The position numbers were made by a program, and so were the translations under genes. The notes beneath the pieces were generated by a model. That model ran no database searches. It was not told the DNA's origin and worked only from the letters and a program-made list of their open reading frames with translations. This document shows positions 46,048-60,545 of a DNA stretch of 64,000 bases, one piece after another. The stretch's first letter is position 1. Each line of letters begins with the position of its first letter. The stretch comes from Ophiocordyceps camponoti-saundersi (nom. inval.) (Eukaryota; Ascomycota; Sordariomycetes; Hypocreales; Ophiocordycipitaceae): positions 55,989 to 119,988 of the forward strand of contig PDHQ01000097.1 of the NCBI GenBank assembly GCA_003339415.1, read 5' to 3'.

Positions 46048-47838
46048 ATGGCATCAGGCGTGGACGCTCTTGCTACCGAAGCGCCCCCCTTGGGTAGTCC
46101 GAGCCCTAACAACCAGTCCGACTCCGTTCTCTCGAACAGCATCACGAGGCCGTCTAAGCGACTGCGCGAGGCCGAGTCCGCTTCGCCTCATGATCGCGCT
46201 AAGTCAGATCAGCTCAATTCACTGGAGTCTCCGACAAAATCTGCGCGGCTAGCCGTTGCGACGAACAGCAAGTCACCTCCACAGCCACCCCTCCCAGGCT
46301 CCTCGGCCTTTCAGAACGATCGCCAACGACAATCAGCGGAGACCATAGTTGACCCCTCCAGCCCCCCCCCTCACTACGGAGTCATCGAGTCCCTCATGTC
46401 AGCGGCGACCAAGGCCATGAATCATCACACAGACGCGCCCCAGGTCGCACCTACAGCCAACATGGACCCCACCGTTAAAGCTATCACAACCTTGTCGACA
46501 CCTATAAGCAGTGCCCCCCGCGTCGACGGACATGTCGAGTCAAGCCCTCATAGTACAACCAGCTTACCGGGTGCGCCCGGAACGGAGAGTCCCACGGTTA
46601 TGGACGTTGACGGGGAAAGGGAGGGCCCAGGCTCCACGCAAGTATACAGAGAGGATCACCGACCTCAGCCCGGCTCTCTCTCTTATCCTGGGTCTCTACA
46701 GACCCCTGGACCCCCTCCGGAAACGTCTACCCGTGGTATGAGCTTCCCTGGACCTAATCAAGTGCATAGTTCGCCCCCCGCATCGGGCGGTAAGAAACAC
46801 AAATGCCCTTATTGCAGCACTGAATTCACACGGCATCATAATCTGAAGAGCCATCTTCTTACCCACAGCCAGGAAAAGCCATATGTGTGTACAGAGTGTC
46901 AGATGCGCTTTCGTCGGCTTCACGATTTAAAGAGGCACGGCAAACTGCATACTGGGGAAAAACCCCACGTCTGTCCGAAATGCGATAGGAAATTCGCCCG
47001 GGGAGACGCTCTTGCCAGACATGGCAAAGGCGCTGGGGCTTGCGCAGGCCGAAGAGCTAGCATGGGCAGTTTTGCGGATGGGGAGACTTTGGACAGCGCT
47101 GTGGGTGGAGGCGACGAATCCGCATTGCCCAGCGCGACCTACGAAAATGGCGATGATGAAGAACTGAGACGACAGAGCCTACCAAGCGTAAGCTCACAGC
47201 ATGCTTCTAGCGGGCATATCGATGCGTTTGGTGCCCATTCGCGCACGTATCCACCGCCAGGGCCACGACCCGCGGCAAGCGGCCTTTATCCCCCGACCGT
47301 TAATCGGGTACAGGCAAGCGCCAGCAACACAGGCTCATCAAGCCTACCTAGTAGCATGGCCAACGCAAGCAGCTCCTCCGCGTCACCAATCCATGATAAC
47401 TCAGGCATGTATTCACAAACTGGTATGACGGAAAGTCCTAAACCACTGAGTCCTGGCCTTCAAGCGCATGACTCACCGGGTCCAGCGAGGCTGCGGTCAT
47501 CTAGCCCGCAAAGGCAATTTTCTCAGCAGCAAGTATGCAGGAGACCGACCGAGCTACATTCACCGCAGAGTGTGCAGTCTCGTCCGAAGTTACCCGGTCT
47601 TACATACGCTGGGTTTGCGGCGACCGGCTCGTTAGGACACAACCACGGTCGTCTGCCCAGCGGAGTGCAACTTGGTGGTGACAATGAGAACCTATTTGCG
47701 CATAGTGATCCTAATGTTTGGGCATATATACAGACGCTCGAGGACAAAGTTAAGGCTCTAACAGATATGTTTACATCTCTTGATCAAGAGATGAAGGAGT
47801 TGAGGAATGAAATTCGCAAAGGCGCCGTCAATGGATAA
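46048..47838 (+). CDS. C2H2 zinc-finger transcription factor
   Basis: Single open frame of 596 aa from the first ATG at 46048. Residues 1-250 and 340-540 are Ser/Pro-rich and probably disordered. Three adjacent fingers occupy about 252-334: CPYCSTEFTRHHNLKSHLLTH, read as C-x2-C...H-x3-H; CTECQMRFRRLHDLKRHGKL followed by H; and CPKCDRKFARGDALARHGKG, whose last ligand may be the Cys of GAGAC. The TGEKP-type linkers are intact. A short coiled coil near the C-terminus (VWAYIQTLEDKVKALTDMFT onward, about 556-592) may dimerise the protein. Domain order resembles fungal regulators with fingers in mid-protein, but I cannot assign an orthologue. The stop codon lies only about 0.1-0.2 kb from the AT-rich block. 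It is far from the PKS cluster, so a role there is not implied. Confidence 0.88.
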   Translation: MASGVDALATEAPPLGSPSPNNQSDSVLSNSITRPSKRLREAESASPHDRAKSDQLNSLESPTKSARLAVATNSKSPPQPPLPGSSAFQNDRQRQSAETIVDPSSPPPHYGVIESLMSAATKAMNHHTDAPQVAPTANMDPTVKAITTLSTPISSAPRVDGHVESSPHSTTSLPGAPGTESPTVMDVDGEREGPGSTQVYREDHRPQPGSLSYPGSLQTPGPPPETSTRGMSFPGPNQVHSSPPASGGKKHKCPYCSTEFTRHHNLKSHLLTHSQEKPYVCTECQMRFRRLHDLKRHGKLHTGEKPHVCPKCDRKFARGDALARHGKGAGACAGRRASMGSFADGETLDSAVGGGDESALPSATYENGDDEELRRQSLPSVSSQHASSGHIDAFGAHSRTYPPPGPRPAASGLYPPTVNRVQASASNTGSSSLPSSMANASSSSASPIHDNSGMYSQTGMTESPKPLSPGLQAHDSPGPARLRSSSPQRQFSQQQVCRRPTELHSPQSVQSRPKLPGLTYAGFAATGSLGHNHGRLPSGVQLGGDNENLFAHSDPNVWAYIQTLEDKVKALTDMFTSLDQEMKELRNEIRKGAVNG

Positions 47839-49241
47839 GGAGGAAATTTGCTTTATGCTAGGATCCCACTAATCCATCACTTACAAATTGTGTACTTGTG
47901 CATGTAAGGAACAAACATACACGTACATATGTACAGTGGCCTATAAAAAGTTCCGACCAATTGCAAAAATTTACCTACCCTAAACTAAGCAAAGACTACT
48001 ATCGTATTTATTATATAAGCCTATGTAAAATAAAAAAGAAAAAGAAAAAACATTAGCTATATAAAGTAAAAGCTTTTTTCTAAGTTTATAATTTCTTTAT
48101 ATTTTATAACTTTAAACTTATTTTATAATAATTCCTTTTAATAAATATATAATCTTATTAGAAAACTAAAAGTATTAATTTATAAGTTTTTTTTTTAAAA
48201 ATAATTAAAAGATTAAAAAACTAAAGTAAAAATACTTTACTAAGCTTATAAGTAAAGCTATATTATAAAAATTTTATTAGCTTATATAAAAAAAATAAAA
48301 AAAAGTAGAGGATTTTTAGTTTTTTTAGAAAATTTTTATTTAGTAATTTTATTTTTCTATTTTTAATTAGATTTTATAGAAAAATAAAAATTATTCTTTA
48401 TATAATATAGTATTTTTTCTATATAAAAACTTATTCTTAGACTTTTACCTTTTATAATAAGCCTTAAATTTTAATTTTTACTAATAATATCTATTTTTAC
48501 TAGAATTTCGAGTTAGTCGGAACTTTTTTCTAATAACTATATATACGTATACGGTATAGCTATTAAGGCACACAGGCTATCTATTACGGACCGTTCCTCT
48601 TTCTATCTCTTATCTTCTTATCTAAAATAAAATAAGTAAATAAGTAATAAAAAGATAAAAAGTCCGATTTCCTTCCTCCTAACCTTATTACTAAATAGAG
48701 CCCTTAATTCTAGCTAAGCCTTACTATACGAGGTTAGTACTAAGGTTAGTAAGAAGGGGGGTTTTTGCTTTAGACTCTTTTAAGGCGATAGGAAGCTTTT
48801 TCTATTAATAAGAATAATAAGTATTAAGTATTACTTCTTACGCTTATTAATAAAGGAAAGGATAATTAATAATTAATAAAAGAAAAGATAATTAGTAAGC
48901 TAAAAGAATATTTATTATTAATTACTAATTTTAAGGTAAGGGAGACTTAGAATTAAAAGCTTAAGGAAGGAAGAAGAAAAAAGAAAGGAAAGAGAGGGAG
49001 GGAAAGCCTCCTTATATAGTCCTTTTCCTTCCTTCGCTTATTAATTCTATAGAAGCTACTAGAAGCTTCTAGAAACTAAGACCTACTTTTACCCCGCTTC
49101 TCGTAGCGAGTAAAATTCCGTTTTCTTATCTGCCCCGCTTTTACCCCGCTTTTCTATAGCGAATAAAAGCGTAGAAACTTATCTCTTTTTCGATCGCTAT
49201 ATAACTTCCCGATCGTTACGCTTATCGTTAAGTCCGCTTAT

Positions 49242-49286
49242 CTCCGGTATCTCCGGTAACTCCGGTATCTCCGGTAACTCCGGTTA
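49242..49286 (+). repeat. Minisatellite, 9-bp unit x5
   Basis: Five tandem copies of CTCCGGTAT/CTCCGGTAA (last copy CTCCGGTTA), a GC-richer island in the AT-rich block. Confidence 0.9.
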
Positions 49287-49299
49287 GGTATAGGGTAGT

Positions 49300-49339
49300 T
49301 CGGCTAAGCTCGGCTAGGCTCGGCTAGGCTCGGCCACGC
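49300..49339 (+). repeat. Minisatellite, 10-bp unit x4
   Basis: Four tandem copies of TCGGCTAGGC and close variants, 13 bp downstream of the 9-bp minisatellite. The last copy reads TCGGCCACGC, which keeps a CpA that the others appear to have lost. Confidence 0.85.
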
Positions 49340-52300
49340 TTATTAAAGCTATATACTTTTCTTAAGTATTAAGAAAAGTTACTTTAAAGTCTTAATACTT
49401 TTTTATACGCTTTAAAGCTTAATAAATATAAGTACCTAGTACTTATAAGATACTAAGGTATTATTAAATATATATCGTATAAGATTTCCTAAATAGGAAA
49501 TCCGCTTAGGTAATTAAAATACCTTTATTAAGTATATATACGAAATACTTAAATATTTAAATATTAGTATTTTATACCTTATTTAGGTAGCTTACTAATA
49601 TAAGTAATATTTTCTGCTTATATAAGAATTTATCGCGGATTTTACTAAGCAGTTTACTTAGTAATTAGATAAGTATATAAGTACTTATAGCCGATTTATT
49701 ACACTATTATTATCTAACGCTTAAGTTATTTTCTAATAATTTTATTTATAAGTTATAGTAAGGTAATAATAAAACTATATTATATCTATATTAGAAATCT
49801 TTACCTTTTCGATATATATCGGATAAATAGTAATAAGGCTTATATTACTTATATATAGCGGTCTTATATAATAAGATACTTTTTTATATAATAAAGCTAA
49901 GCGTTATAAACTCCTAAGCTAATATCTTATACCTTAATAACTACTTTTATTAAATCGCCTAATAGCTAGCGGCGGGGATAAGTAATAGTAATATTAAGCG
50001 GAGCGCCTCCTAACGCGGAGGAATATATTATTATCTCGGACGATAAGTAATAGGGGGTAGGGGTAAAATAGAAGTAATAATAAGGTTAGATAATAAGGAA
50101 AAAAAATAAAAAGAAAAAAAAAATTAAGCGTTTAGGACTTATAGCTTTACTTTTTAAAATTAGGCGTAGGGGTTAGATAATAATTAGAAAAAATTAATAA
50201 TAATTTTTATATAAAAATAATAGAAAAAAAATATAAAAATATAAAAAAAAATAAAAAAGTAAGAATAGAGGGTCGGATAAAGTAAAGATATAGGAAAGAA
50301 AAGAGTATAAGTTTTATATAACTTAGGTAAGTTATTAAATAATAGCTTTAATCCGTAATTTATTAGAATTTATAAAAATAAGGGTTAATAAGGCTAAGTT
50401 AAGGCTATCCTTAATATAAGCGTTAGCTAAGTTATTCTTACTATTAATCTATTATATTTTTAAAATTTCTTTACGCTTATATAACTTATAAATAGTTATA
50501 ATATTAATTATTAATTATTTTTCTATTATTAAGCTAAGCTTTATTAAGTAATCGTATAATAAATATAAGTTTATATAGAGAATAAGGGAGATTAGAGGCG
50601 TACTTAGGGATTATATAATAGCTTAAATAGTTAAGTAAAAAGCTAGGCTAATATTAATACTATTTACTATACTATAAAGTTCGCTTACTAAGATACTTTA
50701 AGTAACCTTTTTATACTTTATAAAAGTTTAGTAAAAGATATTACCTTATATAATAAATAAGTTAAAGGACTAGTCTTCCTTACTAAGGATAATTAAGGTA
50801 CTAAGCTATAAGGTAAAGTCCTTATTATTTATAAATAACTTATTTATAAAAATAAATAGTTTCGTATAAGATAAGTTAAGTAGAATAAATTATAAACCGC
50901 AGGTAATATTATTAATCTACTACTAGATATATTTATTAAGGGCTAAAATATTCTATAAGGAAGGATTAGTTACTTAAGCAGCTACTATAAAGTTATATAA
51001 CGCCTTTAGTTAATAAGTAGAAATAATATATACTTCTTAGGCTCGCTAGCTAATAAAGTCTTACGGGGTAGTATCGGTAATTAGGTTAATAACGTAGAGG
51101 CTTTTTACTTATCTTTTCTATATAAGAACGATATTATACGATTTGCGCGTAATATAACTACTATTAAAGTTAATAGATAAGCTATTAGTAAGGAATATTT
51201 TAGGCTTTGTACGAAGCTTTACCTATTTTAACTTATTTTCCTTAAGTTTAAAGAATATATTAGATATAAAAGAGAATATATCGTTTATTTATAAGCTTAT
51301 TATTCTAAATAAGTTAAGGCTAGCTATTATAAATAAAAAATATAAATTATATAATAAGGGCGTTATATAAAGGTTTATACGATAATAATTATAATATATC
51401 TTAAACTAATATAATTTTAATTTTACTAGCTTATATAGTAGCTTTTTAATATATAAAAAAGTATAAAGTAAATATTAATCTTATAGTTTTTTAGGAAAGT
51501 ATACGTATATTATATCACTTAAAAAATTAATAAATTATATATACGCTTATATAATATCTCGTAATTCGCCTTAGTAATTAAATAACTTTATAAAGGTAAG
51601 TCTAAAAGTAAGAAGGAGGCGCTATAATATACGTAAAATTATAAGTATTTATATAAGGATTTTTTCTTTACCGTTATCTTTATAGCCTTAAATAACTAGG
51701 CGGGACTTTTCGTAAGGGCTATTATTTAAGTTCTTTACCTTTTATACGAGACGCGTTTTAAAAATATATCTTATAAGGTTTAAGGAAAGGTTATATCGGA
51801 TAAAAGTAAAGACTTCTTATATAGAGAGGGTATTAATTTCCTTATAGTTAGAGGCCTCGAATAGTTATCTTAAGGTAATAATAATACCTTATTACCGTAA
51901 TTATATAGTAAGTACGTAGTTATCTTTTTTCTTCGTAATAATAAATATAAAAGGAAAAGCTTTATATTAGTTTTTATTATATAAGGGCATAATCGGGATT
52001 TTAAACTATACTTTTTTCTTTATAAGTATAGTAAGGAGGGAGCGGAGATAAGGTTTAACCTATATTATACGAAATCTAGTTAGTCTTATAAGGAGTTTAA
52101 GAATAACGTCCTAGCTATTAAAACTAAAAATATAGAAAAAACTTTACTATTTATCCTTTTTACGCTAAATAAGAACTTTACTTTAAAAAGGAAGTAATAA
52201 GATATTATATAAGTTAAGTTTATTTTAAGTATAAAGAGCGCGTAAAATATCCGCTTAAGCCTTAATTTATTATACTTATTTTATAGCGCGCTAAATCGCT

Positions 52301-55300
52301 CGGGCTCTTATAATAATATTAAGGGCTAAGGGTAAGTTATATAAAATATAGAGGTAAGTGCTAAAAATAAGAAATATTAAGATAAGGCTATTTAGTCTAA
52401 TTATATTATTAATAGCCTTAATAGCTATCTAAAAAAGAGTTACGTTATTAGTCTTAGTATTAATTTCCTATCGTAAGATATTATATACCTTCCTAAAAAA
52501 GGTATATATATATTTAACCTTACTAATCGCCTAATACGCTTCGACGGGCACTTTTTTATATATAATACTAAGTAGTTTTATATTTATATAAAATTCTAAA
52601 AAGGAAAAGTTAGTCCTGGTATTATAGGAGATAATATCTAATAAGCCTTAGTATATATAAATCTAATACTTATATAAGGCGTTCTAAGCGTTTACTGCTA
52701 ATATACTTTATACGAAGGCGGTAGCTTAGAAAAATATAGCTTTATTAATAGCGTATAAGATTAGCTTACTATTAAGATAAAAAATATTAATAATAAGGGA
52801 ATAGTGAAAATTATAGTTATTTTTAATAAAAAACTTAAACTAATATAGTTTTATATTATATAATTAATATTAGTAATAAAATCGTTAAATTAACTTAAAA
52901 GCTATAAGGGTTATATTTAAAAAACTAGCCTTTTTTAGTAAATTATAAAGCTATTATATATAGGGGTAGCTAAAATATTAGTAAAGCTATCGTAACTCTT
53001 ATTTTATATAATATAACGTAGATTCTTACTTTAAGATATTAAAAAATAAATATCCTTATTTCCTAATAATAGAAACTATTATATTATTATATTATATAAT
53101 AATATTTTATATATTATTATAAAAAGTATAAAAGCGGTTAGTATTTTTAAGATAGAAAAAGAATAAGGTAAAAATATTAAAAATATAGTAAAGAACTTTA
53201 CTAAGGGGGTTTTATATAATAATAGTTCCGATTAGCTTAATAAGTTCTAAAAAGCTAAAATAGATTATATTCTTAGTTAAGGTTTAGTTAATAGTTATAC
53301 GAGGGTATTCTTAAATATAAGCTTCTACCTATAGTTTACTTATAATTAAGATTTACGTAGCTCCTATATTTTAAAGCTTACCTTAGTATATCGTATAATA
53401 TATATCGAAAAGGAGGAATTATTTCGCGGGAACCGCTAAGGCTTTTAGTTAGTAGATATTATCGCCGGTAAGGCGGTATATATAAGCTATTATAGTAAAA
53501 AATAAAACCGCGTTTTCGCCGCTAATAATTTCTTTTTTAATATCGGAGTTTTCGTTATATAATTATAAAAACTAAGAATCTTATTTATTAAAGCCTTTAT
53601 ACGATAAAAGGAATACGCTAAATTCTTCCTCTATAAAGGGGTCTTAGCTAGTTTTTTTATAACTAGTAAGGTATTACTTATATATATATTAAATATTATC
53701 TAACTTATAGTTTATAAACTAATATCTTTCTTTTTTATATATAAAATACCTTCGTATTATATAAAGTTAGAACCGGCGTTATTATAAGGAAAAACGTTAT
53801 ATAGGGGGCGATTATTATTAGTAAGGAGTAAAAAAAAATTATCCGGAGTTTATATAATACTTATTATAATTAAGGTAGCGTTATTTAATAAAGAACTAAT
53901 TAGTAATTTTATCCGTAATAATAGTAAAGGAGGAATAAAAGTAATTAATAAATATTTTATATAATATATCTTAGAATATTATAGCTAATTTAAGTTTTAG
54001 AACGCTATAATAAGCTTATATAATAATAGTAAGAAGTTACTTTTCTTCTTAATAGTTAAGTTTAAAAGCTTATTAAATAAGTTAAAGTTTATTAAGAAAG
54101 GTATTAAGTAAATCTATTATAATTTTATTAGGGTTTTCTTATTATACGATATTAAAAGAAAAAGTAATTTAATCTATCTAATATAACGAATAGTTTATAT
54201 AAGTATTAAAGTATATATTTAAAAAAGTATAAATTTTATCTTATCGTTTATCTAATTTAATAAAGTATAAATAATAGTTCTAAGCTTTATTTAAAAAGAT
54301 ATTTAGAAAAATAGCGTAAAATTAATCTTTCGTTATACTAATATAGGAGTAATAGCTAATAAAAATCCTAGCCTTATCGATTAGTATATTATACGGCTAC
54401 CTTATATAGTTCTAATCTTTTCGCTAACTTTTAAGGAAAGCGGTAACCTTATCTAAAGAGATTAGTTTATTTATTACTTTTTATATTAGTAATAGTATAT
54501 AAACTTATACGATACTTATTAAAGCTTAATTTATTAGTTCCGGGAAAATCTAAGTTAAAGTTACTAAAGGTAGCTATATATTTAAGTTATATAAAGTAAT
54601 TAAATCTTATATATAAGTTATATAAAATAAGGTTTCGGCTAAAATACTTCGTAATAGCTATATTAAGATATATCTTAACTTAGGGGGCTATGCTAAATAT
54701 AAAGCTTATATTATATAATTTAGAAAAGTTAGTTTAGAAAAAGGGGGGTAGTTTAACTATATAAAAGGGGCTTCTTATAGGCTAGGGGGTAAAACGTTTT
54801 CCGGTTTAGTCTTAAGGAGTTATATAAAGCGTTCGATTAATATACCGTTTCCGATAAGCAAGACGTATTATATAACTATAATTTAAGTTAGTTCTTTTAA
54901 GAATATATAGTAGATATATTTTAGCTAGTAGTAAGTCTATCCTTAAAATTCCGATTAGATTATACGAAAAAGGTTATTTTTATAAAAGTTAAAGTAAATA
55001 ATATTATATATTTACTAAGTAATAAATATTATTAATTTAACCTTATCGGGAGGTTATATAAGGTTAGGTTATATATCCTAATAAAGCGGGTTTATATTTT
55101 AAGTTTAAATATAAAAGTTAACTTCGCTTCCTTCTATTATTTCGTTATATAAAGCTAAAATCTCGTTTATTACCGTTATTATAGTTAACGTATTTATTAC
55201 TTCCTATTTAACTTTTAAGGTTATAGAAGCTATATTATTATTATTACGTTTCTAAAACGCTATTAAAAGTAATATCGTGCGACTAGCAAAAAGTACTAAG

Positions 55301-55538
55301 CTAAATATAGCTTTTTAATCAGGACTTTATTATTAGTAAGTATCGTACGTTATTTTAATCTTTTAGTCTTAATAGGAATATTAAGTAAAATATAACTTTT
55401 CGGTAAAAACTAATATTAAGAAGTAAGGTAAAAGTATAAGTATTAGTTAATAATAAGTATAAGGGCTTTTCGGTATTATATAATACCTATTTTATTATTT
55501 TAACTAATTTATAATTAACTAATAATAACTAATAATAT

Positions 55539-57373
55539 AACTTTTATATATTTTACGGACTCCGCGCTTATAATAACGCGGATATAAACCCCTTATTCTT
55601 ATATTATAAGTAGACTTTACTTTTTCCGTTACCTTATAATAATAGCTTTAAGCCGCGCTTAAAGTAACTCCGGGGGGGAGGGTAACGCTATATAAGTTAA
55701 TTATAACCGCGAAAATTTTTTACCTAGAATATAGCTTTACTCCGAATTATAATAAACTTAAACCTAAAAGTTTACTATACCTCTTACCTTATTAGAAGCT
55801 AAGGCGAGTATTAGTAAGATTATTTTAAGGGACGCCTTAGTTTTTATATAAGTAATTATCGAATAAGTAGCGGAGTCTAAGAGGGTTTAGGGAGGCGCCC
55901 CCCCTACTCTAATTTTATTAGTTAGTAATATCTCCTTAGCTATTATAGCCGTAATTTCCTCTTTTTTCTATAGCTTTAAAGGGAGCGGAACTTCTCCGAT
56001 ATAAGCTATAATTATAATTAAAGCGCTAGAAAAAACTATTAAGAAGTAAGTTTTTAAGTAATATAAGCGTTAGCTTATAATTTACTCTAATTTTATTATT
56101 ATATTATTTTAAGTTTAAGGCTTTAAGGTAATTATAATAAATATTAACTATAAACTCCGCGGGTAAGGCTAAGCTCTTATAGTAAGGAAATTACTTAGCG
56201 GTAATATTACGGTAATTTTCTAAAATATTATTTATAAGCTCCGGTTTAATTTAAGGTAGCTTTACGCCGCTTTTAGAGAAAAGGTATACTTAATTAGCGA
56301 AAATTATATTTTTATCGTAAAAGGGGTATTAGCGTAAGCTTTATAATAAGGCGGTAAGGAAGCTTTTTAGAAAAAGATTAAGTTTTTAAATAAGGTCTTA
56401 GTAATATAATTATACGTAAAAAGATATTATTTAAAAACTTAGTAAAGTTTTTTTATAGTTATTATCGATAATATAGCGGATATAAATTAGATTTATAATA
56501 AAGGTATAATAATATAAATAGAGATTTTTAACGTAAAACTTTATATACTAAAAGTCTAACTTTAATAATATTTTAAATATTATTAGCTTAAATATATTAC
56601 TAAATATTATATAGTAAAGCTATAATATAGCTAATATTTTATTTTTCTATATATAAAGGGCGAGTTAGCTTACCTTATAGCTTATAGAAAAAAACTATAC
56701 TATTACCTTTTTTATTAAAGGACTTATTTTAAGTAAAGTTAACTTTACCTTAAGATAAGAGCGGCGTAGGACCGGGCGAAGGATATTTATATTTCCTAAC
56801 CTTAAAGATTTATAAATTAGAATTTTATATATACCGCCCCTCCTCCCCCTCCGGCGCTAACTAGAGTTTAATAGTAGCTAGGGCGGAAATACTAAAGAGC
56901 GAATATAGTAGCTCCGCCTCCGACCCCCTCTCTAAACTTATCCGTAGCTCCGCTATAATAATTAGGCCGCTTTTCGGGATTAGCTATTACGGGGTCTATT
57001 ATAAGCTAGTAAAACCTTTATATATTTTTTAGCTACGTTAATTAAGCCTCGATTAACCAGATTATCGAGGCCGCCCTAATTAAGCGCGGGGATTTAGTTT
57101 ATAGCGATAATAATAGCTAGGAAGATAAGTAAGTTATACGGACTCCGTACTAAACCTAGACTACGCGTATACTTATTACCGCGGGCTCCGTTTTAGGGGA
57201 TATATCGGCTTCCTTAATTATTAGTTATTACCTAACTTATTAAAAGTATAGAGTGCCGGGTGCGGGCGTAGTCCGACCCGAAGCTAAGGTAACGCTTAAG
57301 GGGAGGGTTTTACCCTAGGATTCTCCGGTTTTTCCCCCTCTTAGAATATATATAGAATAGTTCTAAGCTATAT
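55539..57373 (+). repeat. 1.83-kb direct repeat, left copy
   Basis: Starts at AACTTTTATATATTTTACGG and ends near TTCTAAGCTATAT. Matches 61729-63559 along its whole length, with differences that are mostly C/T and G/A transitions as expected after RIP. It could be one LTR of a large retroelement (with the 4.36 kb between copies as interior) or one of two dispersed copies. Confidence 0.8.
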
Positions 57374-57885
57374 AAAATATATTAGCGTAATAATATTATT
57401 ATTATAATAATAACTAATATAATTACTAATTAGTATTAAGTAATCTTTATATATATATATAAGTAAGAGAAAGTAAAGGTAATTTAAATTAAGTATAATT
57501 AGAGATAGATATTTTTCCTTTATTATACGAGGAAGAGCAGCTATATAGCTAGATAATACTTTACTTCTATACCCTCCTTTTTCTTATCTAAGCTACCTCT
57601 TACCTCCTAAGTTATACGAGGTATAACTTAAGTAGTAATATATATTTTATTAAAGGCTTCCTTATATCCGTGCTATCCTCTATATATATATTATATAGTA
57701 GATATAAAGGGGTATAGAGAGATAATATCTAATAATATTACTATTATAGCTATTAAAATTAGCTAAGGTTACTTAAAAAAGCTTTTCTTAAAAGGTAATT
57801 AAAAGCGTATAGTTAAAGTTAAATATTTTACGAAAGATTAAAAAAACTAAGCTAAAAGTAGTTAGCTTTATTATATTTTTTAGGA

Positions 57886-58286
57886 AAAAAGCTTTTTAAA
57901 AATACCCTTTTTATCTTTATAGCTTATTTAAAAAAAGTTATAAAGTAAATTAAAGTTATAATATATATAAATTATAATATATAATTATAAAGTTAAAGAA
58001 AAAAACTTAAAATTTTAAAATTTTTTCTAAATATAAGGAAAATAGGTAAAAATACTTAGTAATATATTAGAAAAAGCGCCTTACGCTATATATTTAATTA
58101 TAAACTTACTTTTCCGGAATATACTTTCTTTATATTTTTAAAATATTTTTTAGTAATAAGGTTTAAAAATTTACTTAAAACCTTATATTACTTATAAGAA
58201 GGGGTAAGTATAAAGGGCTCTTTTATATTAACTTAAAGAAAAAACTAGGAAAAAGTAGTAAAAAAGTAAGGAAAAAATATATAAGA
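57886..58286 (+). repeat. 0.4-kb direct repeat, left copy
   Basis: Matches 59333-59725. The shared core includes TAGAAAAAGCGCCTTACGCT and the TATAAACTTACTTTTCC block. Both copies lie between the two 1.83-kb repeats. Confidence 0.75.
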
Positions 58287-59332
58287 TTTTTTATAGCTTT
58301 ACTTATATTATATTTTTTTTATAGTTTTAGCTATTTTTATTTATCTTAAATTAATTTAAAAAAGAAATAAAGATATATTTTTATTACTTACTAAAATACG
58401 TTCCGCGAAGCTATTATAAGGTAAAGTACTTTTTTAAGCTTTAGTAATTTAAAAAAATATAAAATAAGTAAAAAAAGTAAAAAAAAATATTTTATTATAA
58501 ATTAGCTTAAAAGCTTTTATAATAAATTTTTACTTTAATTTTTTTACTATCTAAAGCGTATTTATAAAATTAAGTTATAATATTAAGTAATATATATAAT
58601 TTTATTTTTATTATAAAGTATTTTTTAAATAGTTACCTTATAAGATAAAAATTATATAAAAAATCTAAAAAATATATATATATAGTAATTTATTATATAT
58701 AAGATTTTTCTCTTTTATATAATATATTTTATTATAAGTAAAATATTAGTAATTTATAATTTTTTAAATAAGCTAATAAATAGAAAATATTTCTAAAACC
58801 CTTAATTATTTAAAATAAAAATCTAAAAAAATCTACTTAAAAAGATTATAATATTTTTATTATTTAGATTATTTTATTAGAATTTTAATAAGAAAGATAA
58901 GCTTTTATAATAAATAAATTATAATATTTTATTATAAATATTTATAATAAACTTTTCTATATATTATTCTTATATTAATATTTTATTATTTTTAGGTTTT
59001 ATATTATAATAAGGTTTTCTTACCTTTTCCGCTTATTTTCTAGCTATTTTATAAGCTTTTTTCTACGCTTTTATATTTCTTTTATATTTTTTTTCTTATT
59101 TTTTACTTATTTTTTAAGAAAAAGGCTTAGATTACTTAGCGTATTATAACTTAATTCGCTTAATTCTTTTTTCTATAATAATAATAGCTAAAAATAATTA
59201 ATATTTTTAATTATAAAGCTTTTTTAAAGTAGCTTACCTTAATTAATTAAGGGGGGAATAGCTCCTTAAGCTATTTTAATAAAGCTTAAAAAGGCTATAA
59301 TATTAATAGATAACCTTATCTTATTCTTTAGT

Positions 59333-59725
59333 AAAAAAGCTTTTTAAAGATACTCTTTTTATTTTTATTAAGTTAAAATTAAGAATAATAGAGAAATCTA
59401 AAGTTAAGGTTATTTTATAAAACTACTAAGTTATTAAAAAAAAGGGAGATTTTAAAAATTTTTCTAAGTATAGGGAAAATAGTTAAAGGTACTTAGTAAT
59501 ATACTAGAAAAAGCGCCTTACGCTACGTATTCGGTTATAAACTTACTTTTCCAGGATATACTTTTTTTATATTTTTAGAATATTTTTTAGTAGTAAGTTT
59601 TAAAGGTCTACTTAAAACCTCGTATTACTTATAAAGAGGGGTAAGTATAAAGAGGTCTTTTCTATTAACTTAAGAAAAAGACTAGGAAAAAGCGGTAAAA
59701 AAGGTAAAGAAAATATATATAAGAT
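59333..59725 (+). repeat. 0.4-kb direct repeat, right copy
   Basis: Second copy of the repeat at 57886-58286, same orientation, differing mainly by transitions. Confidence 0.75.
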
Positions 59726-60434
59726 TAATAAAAGCTTAATATAAAATATATAAAAGTTATTATTTTTAATATAAAATTTTATATTTAATTAATTAAGCTA
59801 TATATATAATATAGGGAAAGTTATAAAGCTTTTTATAAATGATCTTAGGTATTATAATATTATTATTTTATTAGTATATAGCTATATAATTATTATTATT
59901 ATAATTTTATTATAAAAACTAGAAGGAAAGGCTAAAAAGGGAGTTAAAAATATACTTTTTTTCTAAAAGTAATTAAAGAAAATAAAGAAAAAAGGGAAAA
60001 GAGAGGTAAAAAAGAAAAAAAATATAGCCCCCTCTTTTAATTACTAATAAATAATAAAATAGCTACCCCGCTTTTCCGCCCTACTTCCCTTAAATTTTCC
60101 TTCCCTTACTTTACGCTATATTACCTTATATTATATTATCTTATACCGCCTTATATTACCTTATACTGCTTTATACCGCCTTATATTATATTACCCCGCT
60201 ATTTCTCTCTTTTTACCCCGCGCTTTATAAACTTTCCTTTTTTTACGCTTCTTTCCTTACCTTATTTTCTTATATTATCTAAGATTACCCCTAAGCTATA
60301 AGCTTAATATATTATACTACTATTAGCTACTATTATTCTTTTATATAAGCGTATAATAAGCTTTTTCCTAAAATAGTTAAGAGGTTTTACTTTATTTTAA
60401 AAGATTTTTCTTACTTAATATATTATAAAAGCTT

Positions 60435-60545
60435 ATAAGGGATTAGTTTATAACTAATTATAGCTAGATAAGGGGGATTATAGCGGATATATTTAGGTCT
60501 TCCCGATAGCGCTTAGTTATCGTATAGGGTATATAGCTAGCTTAA
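60435..60545 (+). repeat. 111-bp direct repeat, left copy
   Basis: From ATAAGGGATTAGTTTATAAC to ATATAGCTAGCTTA; repeated at 63890-64000. Confidence 0.8.
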
